Part shown: positions 29,980 to 39,510 of the stretch, piece by piece
How the letters are laid out: each line of letters starts with the position of its first letter
Numbering within the stretch: position 1 is the first letter of the stretch
DNA from: Xanthomonas phaseoli pv. phaseoli
Lineage (GTDB): Bacteria; Pseudomonadota; Gammaproteobacteria; Xanthomonadales; Xanthomonadaceae
Assembly: GCA_022749655.1 (NCBI GenBank)
Contig: CP094243.1
Location: 3,968,001 to 4,032,000 of the forward strand
DNA length: 64,000 nucleotides
Direction: 5' to 3'
Notes under the pieces: model-generated
Seen by the model: only the letters and a program-made list of their open reading frames with translations
Database searches by the model: none
Told to the model about the DNA's origin: nothing
Translations under genes and position numbers: made by a program

Positions 29980-30426
29980 ATGACCGACGCACCACTGCTG
30001 ATCGCCTGCCCGAGTTGCGCTGCGATGAACCGCATTGCGCCTACGCGCCTGCGCGATGCACCCAACTGCGGCAGCTGCCATCGGCCGCTGTTCCTGGGGA
30101 CGCCGGTGGCCTTGTCGGCTGCAGATTTCGACAAGCATGCGCTACGCAGTGCACTGCCGCTGGTGGTGGACTTCTGGGCGCCTTGGTGCGGGCCATGCCT
30201 GAGCATGGCGCCGCAATTTGCCGCAGCTGCCGCAGCATTGGAACCGCAGGTGCGCCTGGCCAAGGTGGATACCGACCTGCATCCGGCACTGGGTACGCGC
30301 TTTGGCATCCGCAGCATTCCCACCTTGCTGGTCATCCAGGGTGGGCAGGAACTGGGCCGTCATTCCGGTGCGGTGAGCAGCGCGCAAATCGTCAACTGGG
30401 TGCGCTCTGTCCTGAGCAAGCGGTGA
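29980..30426 (+). CDS. trxC: Thioredoxin 2 with N-terminal zinc finger
   Basis: A 148-residue cytosolic thioredoxin that reduces disulfides and belongs to the oxidative stress response. Two CxxC pairs at residues 10-13 (CPSC) and 30-33 (CGSC) form the zinc-binding module that separates Trx2 from Trx1. The active site is WCGPC at residues 69-73, and the cis-proline is in IRSIPTLLVI. It is monocistronic, with a hairpin 10 bases after the stop. Confidence 0.95.
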   Translation: MTDAPLLIACPSCAAMNRIAPTRLRDAPNCGSCHRPLFLGTPVALSAADFDKHALRSALPLVVDFWAPWCGPCLSMAPQFAAAAAALEPQVRLAKVDTDLHPALGTRFGIRSIPTLLVIQGGQELGRHSGAVSSAQIVNWVRSVLSKR

Positions 30427-30436
30427 CGCAAGCCGA

Positions 30437-30466
30437 AGGCCAGCTGCGCATGCACTCAGCTGGCCT
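30437..30466 (+). terminator. Hairpin after trxC
   Basis: AGGCCAGCTG (30437-30446) pairs perfectly with CAGCTGGCCT (30457-30466) across a 10-base loop, just beyond the trxC stop. The run that follows is C/T-rich rather than pure T, so it is a plausible but not ideal terminator. Confidence 0.55.
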
Positions 30467-30487
30467 CTCCACCTGCAGGAAACATCA

Positions 30488-30507
30488 CTGCGGCGCAGAC
30501 GCCGCAG
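30488..30507 (-). terminator. Hairpin after the TonB-dependent receptor gene
   Basis: CTGCGGCG / CGCCGCAG with loop CAGA lies 25 bases beyond the receptor stop on the minus strand. The U-tract is weak (GATGTTTCC). Confidence 0.45.
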
Positions 30508-30532
30508 AGACTGCGATCAGACGATCAACCCG

Positions 30533-32902
30533 TTACTGCCAGTTGACGTTGACCGACACCCCAACCACACGCGGCTCGTTGTAGACCGCGGCCATGTAGT
30601 TTTCGATCACGCCCTTGAGGTTCTTTTCGTTGGTGATGTTGCGCGCGAACGCCGCCACTTCCCATGCACCGTAGCCACCGGTGTAACCCAGCTTTAGGCC
30701 ACCTTCGAAATTGCCGTCGGAGCGGAATTCGGTGGAGTCGTACAGCACGAAGCTGGTCTGGCCCTGCTTGTTCCAGTCGGTGGACACGAAGAACGCGCCG
30801 TCGTTGCCCACCGGGATGTCGTAGCGCGCGGCCAGGTTGAGGTTGTACTTGGGCGCGTTGGGCAGCGGGTTGCCGTCGATCTGGGCGAAGGTGTTGGCAC
30901 CGACGCGGATGGTCGGGTCGTTGACGGTGCACACCACCACGCCATTGAGCGCGCAGGCCTGCGCATAGACGCGTTTGTCGTGGATTTCGCTGTGCAACAG
31001 GCTCAGGCCGGCGGTGATCGACAGGTTGGAAATCGGGCGCCAGTCCAGATCCGCTTCCATGCCGTAGGCCTTGGCCTTGTCGGCATTGAACAGCACGCCA
31101 TTGCCGTCCGAGTCGTTGCCGTTGAGCTGGATATCGTCGACCGTGTAGGTGAATCCGCTGACATTCAGGCGCAGGCGGTTCTCGAACAGGCTGCTCTTGA
31201 TGCCCGCTTCCCAGGACAGGATGGTTTCCGAATCGGCAGTGGTGAAATCGGAATTGAACACCGCGCTGCGGCCCTGGATGGTGGGGCCGCGGAAACCGCG
31301 CGCCACGCGCGCATACACGCTCAGCTGCGGGTCGATCTCATACATCGCGCTCAGATCCCAGCTGGGCTGGGTGTCGGACATGCGCACATCGCGGCGGCCG
31401 CGGTAGGTCACCACCCCGGCCGCGGTATCGGCGGTCTTGAGCAGACGGGTTTCCTTGCTGTCCCTGGTCTGGCGGATGCCGGCGGTCAGCGTCAGCGCGT
31501 CGGTGGCTTTGTAACTGAGCTGCCCGAAGCCCGCCCACGAGGTATTGGTATTGCGCAGGCGCACCCAGTTATTCGGGTTGCGCGCGGCGGTCTGCAGGAA
31601 ATAGGCACGCTGGTAGAAATCGGTGGTGTCGCGGCCGTCGAAGTAGAACGCGCCCACCTGCCACTGCAGGGCCTGGTCGCCTTCGCTGGCCAGGCGTAAT
31701 TCCTGCGTGTACTGATCCAGGTCGCGGATCTGTCCCATCGACTGGCCAAAGCCGTTCGGCACGCCATTGACCGGGTAATTGGCGGCAGCACCGCCATCGG
31801 TGTCGCCACGGCTGTAGCCGGAAGTGGTTTCGTAGGCGGTGATGGAGGTCAGCGACACGCCACCGAAGTCGTAAATCGCCTTGAGCGAGCCGCCATCGGT
31901 TCGATACGCCTGCGGGTTGTCGTGCCCCTCGTCGTAGGCCACGCGGTCGCGCGGCACGTCCACCTTGTCGCTGCCACGCGTGATCGCGTTGCGCAGGAAC
32001 AAGGTGGAGGTGCCGTCATAGTCGCGCGTGTGCACCGAGCCCAGCAGCGAAAACGCATCGTTGGGCTTGAGCAGCAACTGCAGGCGCGCATTGCGGTCGT
32101 TGTAGCCGCCCATCGCGTCCTTGCGCGGCGTGCGCGTGCCATCGGCGCTGCTGCCGGCAAAGGTGTTGTCCACCCAATCGTCGCGGTGCTGGTACAACGC
32201 CGATACGCGGAACGACAGCACGTCGTTGATGGGGCCACCGAAGCCGCCATCCAGCGAGAGCGTGTTGTAGCTGCCGTAGCTGGCATTGACGCGGCCGGTG
32301 TAGGTGTCGCCGGGCTTGACCGTATCGAACTTGACGATGCCGGCGGTGGTGTTGCGGCCGAACAGCGTGCCTTGCGGGCCACGCAGCACTTCGACCTGAT
32401 CCACGTCATAGACCGGATTGGATTTGAGCACGACATGCTCCAGCACCACATCGTCCTGGATGATGGACACCGGCTGCGAGGCACCCAGGTAGAAATCGAT
32501 ATTGCCCAGGCCACGGATATAGAAACGCGGGAAGATGCGCCCGGTGGTGGTTTCGGCATAGAAGCCCGGCACGCGGCCGGAAAGCGCCAGCAGCGTGTCA
32601 TCGCCACCGGCGGTGAAGTCGCGCATCGCTGCGCCCTGCACCACGCCAACCGAGACCGGCACGTCCTGCAGGTTCTGCTCGCGGTGCTCGGCGGTGACGG
32701 TGACCGTGTCCAGCGCGGTCGGGCTGGCTTCGCCCTGGGCCGCCGGCGCTTGCTGCGCAGACGCGGTTGCCGCCAACGAGGCAAGCAACAGGCCGGCGCA
32801 GGCACGTGCGAGCGGCGTGCGCTGCACGGCGGCGCGGCGGCGCGCAGCGACCTGTGCACGAGCGGACACCGGCGACGGAAGGACAGGCGAGTACAACGAC
32901 AT
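30533..32902 (-). CDS. TonB-dependent outer-membrane receptor
   Basis: A 789-residue outer-membrane transporter that uses TonB energy to import large or scarce substrates. MSLYSPVLPS starts a long N-terminal leader with a hydrophobic signal core ARACAGLLLASLAATASAQQ. The TonB box region is DTVTVTAEHREQNLQDVPVS. The plug domain covers roughly residues 60-180 (VLRGPQGTLFGRNTTAG), and the rest is a 22-strand barrel ending VVGVSVNVNWQ. It starts back to back with the GH43 gene. With that neighbour the likely cargo is a plant oligosaccharide, but an iron complex is possible because the plug type is common among siderophore receptors. Confidence 0.9.
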   Translation of the reverse strand: MSLYSPVLPSPVSARAQVAARRRAAVQRTPLARACAGLLLASLAATASAQQAPAAQGEASPTALDTVTVTAEHREQNLQDVPVSVGVVQGAAMRDFTAGGDDTLLALSGRVPGFYAETTTGRIFPRFYIRGLGNIDFYLGASQPVSIIQDDVVLEHVVLKSNPVYDVDQVEVLRGPQGTLFGRNTTAGIVKFDTVKPGDTYTGRVNASYGSYNTLSLDGGFGGPINDVLSFRVSALYQHRDDWVDNTFAGSSADGTRTPRKDAMGGYNDRNARLQLLLKPNDAFSLLGSVHTRDYDGTSTLFLRNAITRGSDKVDVPRDRVAYDEGHDNPQAYRTDGGSLKAIYDFGGVSLTSITAYETTSGYSRGDTDGGAAANYPVNGVPNGFGQSMGQIRDLDQYTQELRLASEGDQALQWQVGAFYFDGRDTTDFYQRAYFLQTAARNPNNWVRLRNTNTSWAGFGQLSYKATDALTLTAGIRQTRDSKETRLLKTADTAAGVVTYRGRRDVRMSDTQPSWDLSAMYEIDPQLSVYARVARGFRGPTIQGRSAVFNSDFTTADSETILSWEAGIKSSLFENRLRLNVSGFTYTVDDIQLNGNDSDGNGVLFNADKAKAYGMEADLDWRPISNLSITAGLSLLHSEIHDKRVYAQACALNGVVVCTVNDPTIRVGANTFAQIDGNPLPNAPKYNLNLAARYDIPVGNDGAFFVSTDWNKQGQTSFVLYDSTEFRSDGNFEGGLKLGYTGGYGAWEVAAFARNITNEKNLKGVIENYMAAVYNEPRVVGVSVNVNWQ

Positions 32903-33177
32903 GCGGATTGATCCTAAGTAGTGAAGCGAGGTGATGACACAGCGTCGAAGCCGTTTGGCACGGCACGCCTGATGACGGCGCCGCGTGGCGCCGCGCGCAC
33001 GATATGTCAGCAATGTTGCAGCGAAGTGGCAACACCCGATCCACCCACTCCGCTACACGCATGGAGGCATGCCACCACGCAGCGCTGGCATCGCAAAACG
33101 TCATGCCACGCCGCCTTGCGTGCTGTCATGCTGGTGTCTTGCTGGCGTTGCGCCAGGGCATGGCACAAGGGGATCTC

Positions 33178-34845
33178 TTGAAACGACTCGCATGGTTGAC
33201 CGGCCTGCTGGCCGCAGTGAGCTGTCAGCTGGCGCATGCCGGCACCGCGTTGATCACGCAGATCGAGTACCAGGGCGACGATGGCGGCCCGGCGCCAACC
33301 GCCGCGCAGTACCGCAATCCGGTCGTGGCCGGTTTCCATCCGGACCCATCGGCGGTGCGGGTCGGCGACGATTTTTACCTGGTCAATTCCAGTTTCGGCT
33401 ACTTCCCCGGCCTGCCGGTCTTCAAGAGCAGCGACCTGGTGCACTGGAACCAGATCGGCAACGCGATCGACCGTGCAACCCAGATCGACTACGGCAATGA
33501 CGAACTGACCCGCGGTCTGTTTGCCGCCAGCATCAGCTACCACGCCGGCACCTTCTATATCGCCAATACCTGTTTCTACTGCGATGGCGGCAATTTCCTG
33601 ATCACCGCCACCGATCCGGCCGGGCCATGGTCCGATCCGATCTGGCTGGACGCCAAGGGCATCGACCCCTCGCTGTTTTTCGATGACGATGGCAGCGCCT
33701 GGCTGGTCAACAACGACGTGCCGGCTGGCAAGATGCGCTACGACGGGCACCGCGCCATCTGGCTGCAGCAGCTGGATCTGGCCAGCATGAAGTTGGTCGG
33801 CACCCGGCAGGTGATCGTGGATTCCGGCTTCAAGCCGGCGACCAATCCCGAACACATCGAAGGCCCGCACCTGTTCCGCCGCGATGGCTACTACTACCTC
33901 ACCGCGGCCGAAGGCGGCACCGGCGAGCAGCATGCGCAGATGATCTACCGCAGCCGCCAGATCACCGGGCCATACGAAACCTGGAGCGGCAATCCGGTCC
34001 TCACCCAACGCGACCTGGACCCATTGCGCACTGCGCCGATCACCTCGGCCGGGCATGCGCAGTTCGTCGAACTCAAGGACGGCACATGGTGGGCGGTATT
34101 TCTCGCGACGCGCCCTTACCGGGGCAATCACTACAACGTGGGCCGGGAAACCTTCCTGTTGCCGGTGCAGTGGCGCGATGGATGGCCGGTGGTGCTGCCG
34201 CACGGCGCCGCGGTCCCTGCGGTGGCTGCGCGCCCACCCTTGCCGGCGGGCACGCAGGCCCTGCCGACCACCGGGCCGATGCAGTGGAGCGAGCGCTTCG
34301 GGGATGCGCGCGTGCCGATGCAATGGATGACCATCCACCCACCAACGACGTCGTGGTATCAGCCCGGCGCGCAAGGCTTGCGCGTGACCCCGGCCAAGAT
34401 TGCGCTAGGCGATATCGGACGTGGTCAGCCGGCCTATCTGGGTCATCGCCTGCAGCATCATCACGCCACCTTGGTCGCCAGCGTGGATGGCAGCGCGCTG
34501 GCACCGGGCGAACAGGCCGGTCTTGCGATCGTAGCCAAGGAGAGCAATTTCCTGGCAGCAATGCTGGTGCGCGAGGCCAGCGGCGCTGCGGTGGTGCTGT
34601 ATCGCCGCGCCGGACCGCAGCAGCCCGGCACCGGCACCGAACTGGCACGCGCGCCACTGCCCGATGCCACGCAACCGGTGAAACTGCGCGTTGCGCTGGA
34701 TGCCGCACGCGTGCACGTGGATTACGCCGTCGGCCAGGGGCAGTGGCAGACGCTGCTCGAACAAGGCGATGCAAGCGTGCTCAGCACCGAGTCGGCCGGT
34801 GGCTTTCTCGGTGCCACGTTCGGGCCGTACGCGTATGCGCGCTGA
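33178..34845 (+). CDS. Secreted GH43 beta-xylosidase/arabinofuranosidase
   Basis: A five-bladed beta-propeller glycosidase with a C-terminal beta-sandwich, acting on xylo- or arabino-oligosaccharides. Catalytic residues sit in AGFHPDPSAVRVGDDFYLVN (base Asp), GIDPSLFFDDDGSAWLV (pKa-modulating Asp) and HIEGPHLFRRDGYYYL (acid Glu). The propeller covers about residues 40-345 and the sandwich (from QWSERFGDAR) about 360-555. The TTG at 33178 is preferred as start: it follows AAGGGGATCTC and yields a clean signal peptide, KRLAWLTGLLAAVSCQLAHA. ATG 33160 is the alternative. About 555 residues. It is divergent from the TonB receptor gene, with 275 bases of shared promoter space at 32903-33177. Confidence 0.88.
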   Translation: MKRLAWLTGLLAAVSCQLAHAGTALITQIEYQGDDGGPAPTAAQYRNPVVAGFHPDPSAVRVGDDFYLVNSSFGYFPGLPVFKSSDLVHWNQIGNAIDRATQIDYGNDELTRGLFAASISYHAGTFYIANTCFYCDGGNFLITATDPAGPWSDPIWLDAKGIDPSLFFDDDGSAWLVNNDVPAGKMRYDGHRAIWLQQLDLASMKLVGTRQVIVDSGFKPATNPEHIEGPHLFRRDGYYYLTAAEGGTGEQHAQMIYRSRQITGPYETWSGNPVLTQRDLDPLRTAPITSAGHAQFVELKDGTWWAVFLATRPYRGNHYNVGRETFLLPVQWRDGWPVVLPHGAAVPAVAARPPLPAGTQALPTTGPMQWSERFGDARVPMQWMTIHPPTTSWYQPGAQGLRVTPAKIALGDIGRGQPAYLGHRLQHHHATLVASVDGSALAPGEQAGLAIVAKESNFLAAMLVREASGAAVVLYRRAGPQQPGTGTELARAPLPDATQPVKLRVALDAARVHVDYAVGQGQWQTLLEQGDASVLSTESAGGFLGATFGPYAYAR

Positions 34846-34938
34846 GCGGCGTGCAGGAACGGCGCTGCATGCGTGGTCCGGGCACCGGCCGCGCCCACCC
34901 CGCAGCCACGCATGTGCGTTTGGGGCCGCCTTAACGCC

Positions 34939-36895
34939 CTACGCCCGCGCCAGGACGCTGCTGTCGAGCATCTGCCCCACCGTGTTGAGCAGATCGTTGA
35001 GGCTGAAAGGCTTGGGCAGCAAGGCCATGCCCTCTGCCAGAAATTCCTGCCGCGTGACCGCGTTTTCGGCGTAGCCGGTAATGAACAGGATCGGCAGGCC
35101 CCGGGCGTAGCGTGCGCGCCACATCGGCCATGTCGCGCCCGTTCATGCCGGGCAGGCCGACATCGGAAACCACCAGATCGATGTGCACCTCGGTGCGCAA
35201 GTGTTCCAGCGCGCCATTGGCATCCTCGGCTTCGATGACCTGGTAGCCGGCATCGCCGAGCACTTCGCTCACCATCATGCGCACCACATCGGTGTCGTCC
35301 ACCAGCAAGATGCGCTCGTTGCGCGTGCGCGGCGCGCTGGGCGGCGGTGCCGGCAGCATCTCGTTGGCCGAGAGCCCGCGCGGCAGCAGGAGCGCCACCG
35401 TGGTGCCATGCCCCACCTCGCTGGTGATGCGCGCGGTGCCGCCGGATTGACGTGCGAACCCGTAGGTCATCGACAGGCCAAGACCGGTGCCTTCGCCGAT
35501 GGGTTTGGTGGTGAAAAACGGCTCGAACACCTGGTCGAGAATGGCCGGCTCGATCCCGCTCCCGTTGTCGATCACCTTCACCGCCACATAGTCGCCATCG
35601 TCCAGTTCCGGGTCGTTGTGCGCGGTGTAGGCCGCACTCTGGATGCGGATGGTGCCCTGCCCTTTCAAGGCATCGCGCGCATTGATGACCAGGTTGAGCA
35701 CCACGTTTTCGAGCTGGTTGGCATCGGCAACGGCCACCAGCGGCGTGGAGGCAAGGTCCAGCTCCAGCGCAATGTTTTCGCCGATCGAGCGCTGCAGCAT
35801 GTCTTCCAGCGAACGCACACGGGTGTTGACGTCGAACGGCTGCGCGTCCAGCGATTGCTTGCGTGCGAACGCGAGCATGCGTTGGGTCAGCGCAGCGGCG
35901 CGGTGCGCAGAGCCGGTGGCGATTTCGGCCAGGCGCGGCACCCGTTCGATGCGGTTGGACTCCACTGCGAGCTGGATCATGTCCAACCCGGAAATGATGC
36001 TGGTCAGCAGGTTGTTGAAGTCGTGCGCGATGCCACCGGTGAGCTTGCCCAGCGCTTCCATCTTCTGCGCCTGCAGCAACTGGATTTCGGTGTGCTGGCG
36101 CTGCGCGATCTGATGCGCGAGCTCGCTGGTGGCGGTATCCAGTTCCTGGCGCTGTTCGCGCTCGCGCAGGCGCTGCTCGGTAACGTCTTCCACCAGCAAC
36201 AGCCCCAGATCCGGCTCGCGGTAGGGCGACACCCGCCATTCGGTTTCGCAGAGCTTGCCATCGCGCAGCAGCGACAAGGTGCCGCTCCAGCGCTCGCGTT
36301 GCGCCAACGCTGTGGTCAGTGCGTGGACGGCGGCGGCCTGATCCAACCCGGCGGCGCGGATCGCGGCGCCGGGCGTGGCGCTACCGATCAGGCGCTGGAA
36401 CGCGGCATTGGCCTGGTGCATGTGCAGGTTGGCGTCCACGACCGCAATCGGTGCGCTGATGTGTTCGAAGATCTCGCGGAAACGCGCCTCGCTGATCCGC
36501 AACGCCTCCTCGGCACGGCGTGCGCGCAACAGCGTGCGCAACGTGGCCAGCAACACGTTGGGGTCGACCGGATGGATCAGGTAGGCATCGGCACCGGCAT
36601 CCAGTCCGGTGATCATGTCGCCGGTGGCGATCGAGGCCGCCGAGACATGCACCACCGGCAGCAACGCGGTGCGCGGCTCGGCACGCAGCGTCCGCACGAT
36701 ATCGAAGCCGCTCATGTCCGGCAGGTTGACGTCCAGCACCACCGCAGAAAACGTCTGCGCGGCCAGTTTGGCAAGACCCTCGGTCCCGGTGCCGGCTTCT
36801 TCGACCACGAACTGATGGTGTTCGAGCACGCGCCGCACCGAATAACGCGTCACCGCATTGTCGTCGACGACCAGAATGTGGTGCTTACTGCCCAC
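34939..36895 (-). CDS. Hybrid histidine kinase, receiver-PAS-kinase-receiver, frameshifted near the end
   Basis: A soluble 652-residue hybrid kinase after repair. In order: receiver ([16 protein letters not shown], Asp in [15 protein letters not shown]), PAS (about residues 155-265), HisKA with [17 protein letters not shown], HATPase with [13 protein letters not shown] and [14 protein letters not shown], then a second receiver ([49 protein letters not shown]). The frame breaks at about 35113-35121 inside a GC repeat; restoring two bases gives [17 protein letters not shown]. The GTG start at 36895 overlaps the stop of the upstream kinase gene by 11 bases. It is the last gene of the rsb-type operon. 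Confidence 0.9.
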
Positions 36896-37759
36896 GTGTC
36901 TCCTCCGCTGCCAGCGTCACCGGCAGCACCACGTAAAATTCGGAACCCTGCCCGACCACGCTGTTGATCCCCACCCGGCCGCCCAGCAATTCGGCGAACC
37001 GTTTGCAGATCGACAACCCCAGGCCGGTGCCGGTCAGGCGTTTTGCAGCGGCGAGTCCACCTGTACGAAATCTTCGAACAAGGCCTCGTGAAGCTCGGCC
37101 GCAATGCCGATGCCTGTGTCCTGCACGCCAAAGCGTACATGGCTGTCGCCTTCCAGCTGCGCGAACACGCGCACCTGCCCCTGCGGGGTGAACTTGAGCG
37201 CGTTGGAAATGAAATTGCGCAGGATCTGCGCCAGCTTCTTGTCGTCGGTATAGAGCAGCGGCAGCACCGGCGGATCCTCGAAGATCAGCGTGGTACTGCC
37301 CACATCGGTGAGCGGACGGAACATGCCGCGCAGCGCCGCGAACAGGTCCATCAGGTCGAACCAGCCCGGCGAAATGGTGATGCGCCCGGCCTCGATCTTG
37401 GCCAGGTCCAGCAGGTCGTCCACCATCTCGGTGAGCTCGCGCGCCGAACCGCTGACAAAGCGCACCTGCTTGAGCTGCTCGGCATTGAGCGGCCCGTCCA
37501 TGCCATCCTCCAGCAGCCGGGTGATGCTCAGGATCGAGCCTAGCGGGGTACGGAACTCGTGACTCATGTACGACAGGAAGCGGCTCTTGAGTTCGGACAC
37601 CTCGCGCAGCTGTTCGGCCTGCTGGTCGAGCTCGGCATACAAGGCCAGCACGCCCTGGTTGGTTTCTTCCAGCTCTTCGCGCAAGGCCTGGTTCTGCTGA
37701 CGCAAGCTTTCAAGTTCAGCCATCGCCTCGGCTGCCGGCATCTCGGTGGTCGAATTCAT
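36885..37759 (-). CDS. Histidine kinase with N-terminal coiled coil, frameshifted in the ATPase domain
   Basis: A soluble 291-residue kinase after repair, with no sensor domain other than a coiled coil (ELESLRQQNQALREELEETN). HisKA has FLSYMSHEFRTPLGSILSIT, and HATPase has LRNFISNALKFTPQGQ, QDTGIGIAAEL and, after the break, TGTGLGLSICKRFAELLGG. The T4 run at 37041-37044 (A4 in the gene) is one base short; as read, translation ends at SPLQNA and the G2 box is lost. The ribosome site AGGAGG is strong. The start overlaps the phosphatase stop (ATGA) and the end overlaps the hybrid kinase, so input probably comes from the Rsb proteins encoded upstream. Confidence 0.9.
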
Positions 37760-38765
37760 TGCATGCCTCCTAAGCGCATGACGAACACGCAGCAATCGTC
37801 GCGGCCGCGCGCGTAATCGCGTGCCAGCACCGCGGCAATGATGCGTGGATGGCGCGACAGCAGGGCCGGGTGATCGCGCAAGGTCCAGCGCGATTGCAGG
37901 CCGTCGCTGTGCATGATGAGCAACTTGCCGGCGGCGTGTGGAAAGTCGAACGGTTGCGCCTTGCGGAACTGGACCCCGACGATGCCCGGGTGCGAGGGCA
38001 TGCCGCGCACACCATCGCCATCGCACAACGAAGCGACGATGTTGCCCACCCCGGCAAAGCGCACCTGGCCGCTGCCGGCATCGAACTGCATGACCGCCGC
38101 CGCACCGCCGCGCGTGCCGCTCATGCCGGCATGCAGGCGCGCGATGCGTGCGCCCGGCTCGCCACGGGCCGCTGCCGCAGCGCGCGTGCCGGCATCGGCT
38201 GCATCGGCCGCGCCGGCTCCGTGGCCCAGGCCGTCGATCATGCTCACGGTCACCCGTTGCGCCTCGATCACCAAATGCCAGCCATCGCCGCACACCGTTT
38301 CGTTCTGCAGCGGCATACGCAGCGCGCCGTAGGGCAGATCGGGCGTGCTCTCGGCATCGGCATACACGCGTGCCAGGACCACGGCCCCCGCGCATCGGAA
38401 TAGGCATCCAGCAAAGCGGCATGTCGCTGTACCGTGCCCAGGCCATTGCCAGGCGTGCTGCCGGTGGAGTACCCGTCCGGCAGGCAATCGGCCAGCACGA
38501 ATCCGCGCCCCTGATCGAGCGTGCACAGCTCGATGCCCAGGCCATCGCGGCCGGCAACGCTGCACAGCTGCATCTGCCCGCCACCGGCATGGTTGAGCAA
38601 GTTGGTGCACAACTCGGTCGCCACCAAGGCCACGCGCCCACAGCCGTCCTCATCGAAACCGCAGGCCTGTGCAAGCGCCACCGCTTCGCGACGCACCTGC
38701 CCCACCTGGGTACCCTCTTCGACGCGGATCACCTGGGTGAGCGCGCCGGTCATGGTTACTTCCAT
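37756..38765 (-). CDS. Fused anti-sigma-type ATPase and SpoIIE/RsbX-like phosphatase, frameshifted
   Basis: A 336-residue two-domain protein after repair. The N-terminal half is a GHKL ATPase of the RsbW/RsbT class (VALVATELCTNLLNHAGGGQ as N box, GNGLGTVQRHAALLDAYSD). The C-terminal half is a PP2C-type serine phosphatase like RsbX (VSMIDGLGHGAGAADAADA, GVGNIVASL, LIMHSDGLQSRW). The C5 run at 38385-38389 is one base short, which splits the halves exactly at the linker; one base restores DARGAVVLARVYADAE. It would reset the stressosome by dephosphorylating RsbS/RsbR-type proteins. Overlaps with both neighbours show coupling. Confidence 0.85.
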
Positions 38766-39152
38766 TTGGTGATGGTGATGCGGGTGCCCTTGCCGGCTGC
38801 GCTATCGAGCACGAAATCGTCCACCAGCCGCCGGCTGCCGGACAATCCCAGCCCCAGGCCATTGCCGGAGGTCCAGCCGTCGGTCAGCGCAAGTTCCAGG
38901 TCTGCAATGCCGGGCCCTGGTCGCGGAACGTCAGCTGCACACACCCTTGCGGATGCCGCTTTCGACCAATGCCCAGTCCATGTCGCCACCCCCACCGTAG
39001 ATCACGGTATTGCGCGCCAGCTCGCTGGCCGCAGTGACCAGCTTGGTCTGATCAACCAGGCGCAGCCCGCACTGCACTACCAGCTTGCGCACGGTCTGCC
39101 GCGCCAGCACCACGTCCTGCTCGGTGCGCACCGGCTGCGAGCCGGCCGTCAT
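38756..39152 (-). CDS. rsbT: RsbT-like switch kinase, two frameshifts
   Basis: A 132-residue serine/threonine kinase of the GHKL fold that, in Bacillus, phosphorylates RsbS and RsbR and is released from the stressosome under stress. The N box ASELARNTVIYGGGG, the G1 box DQGPGIADLELAL and the G2 box NGLGLGLSGSRRLVDDF match RsbT closely. Two one-base losses occur, near 38938-38944 (GGTGTG/GTGCAG) and at 38910-38913 (CCC/GGG junction); correcting both gives VQLTFRDQGPGI and the expected length. It starts inside the rsbS stop (ATGA) and its stop overlaps the next gene. Confidence 0.88.
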
Positions 39153-39509
39153 GGAGCCGCATCGGGTTGTTGCAGCAGTCGCATGCCGCGCTCGACATCG
39201 AGCGCGGTGCGCACCGACGGCAAGGTCAGCCCCAACTCCACCAGGGTGATCGCCACCGCCGGCTGCATGCCCACCACCACGGTTTGCGCACCCATCAGCG
39301 TCGCCAGCCCGGAAATGGTGCTGATCATGCGACCGATGAACGAGTCGACGATATCCAGCGCGGAAATGTCGATCAACACGCCACGCGCAGAGGTCGCTGA
39401 TCTTCTCGGACAGGTCGTCTTGCAGTTGCAGCGCCAGTTGGTCGTGCATGTCGACCTGGATGGTGACCAGCAACAGATGGCCCATCCGCAGGATCGGAAT
39501 ACGCTCCAT
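39149..39509 (-). CDS. rsbS: RsbS-like STAS-domain antagonist, frameshifted
   Basis: A 119-120-residue single STAS domain, the core stressosome protein that holds RsbT. It opens MERIPILRMGHLLLVTIQVD, as RsbS does, and contains IDISALDIVDSFIGRMI with the Ser that RsbT phosphorylates. The frame breaks near 39389-39396, between KISD and ARGVLIDIS; either one extra base or two lost bases explains it, and two lost bases give the commoner length. It sits one base after rsbR and overlaps rsbT. Confidence 0.88.
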
Positions 39510-39510
39510 G

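Noticed and set aside
34850..34938. Second copy of the MITE core after the GH43 gene
   Set aside because: A short GCACCGGCCGCGCCC stretch is shared with the element at 8708-8860, but the inverted ends are missing and the rest differs, so it is not a copy.
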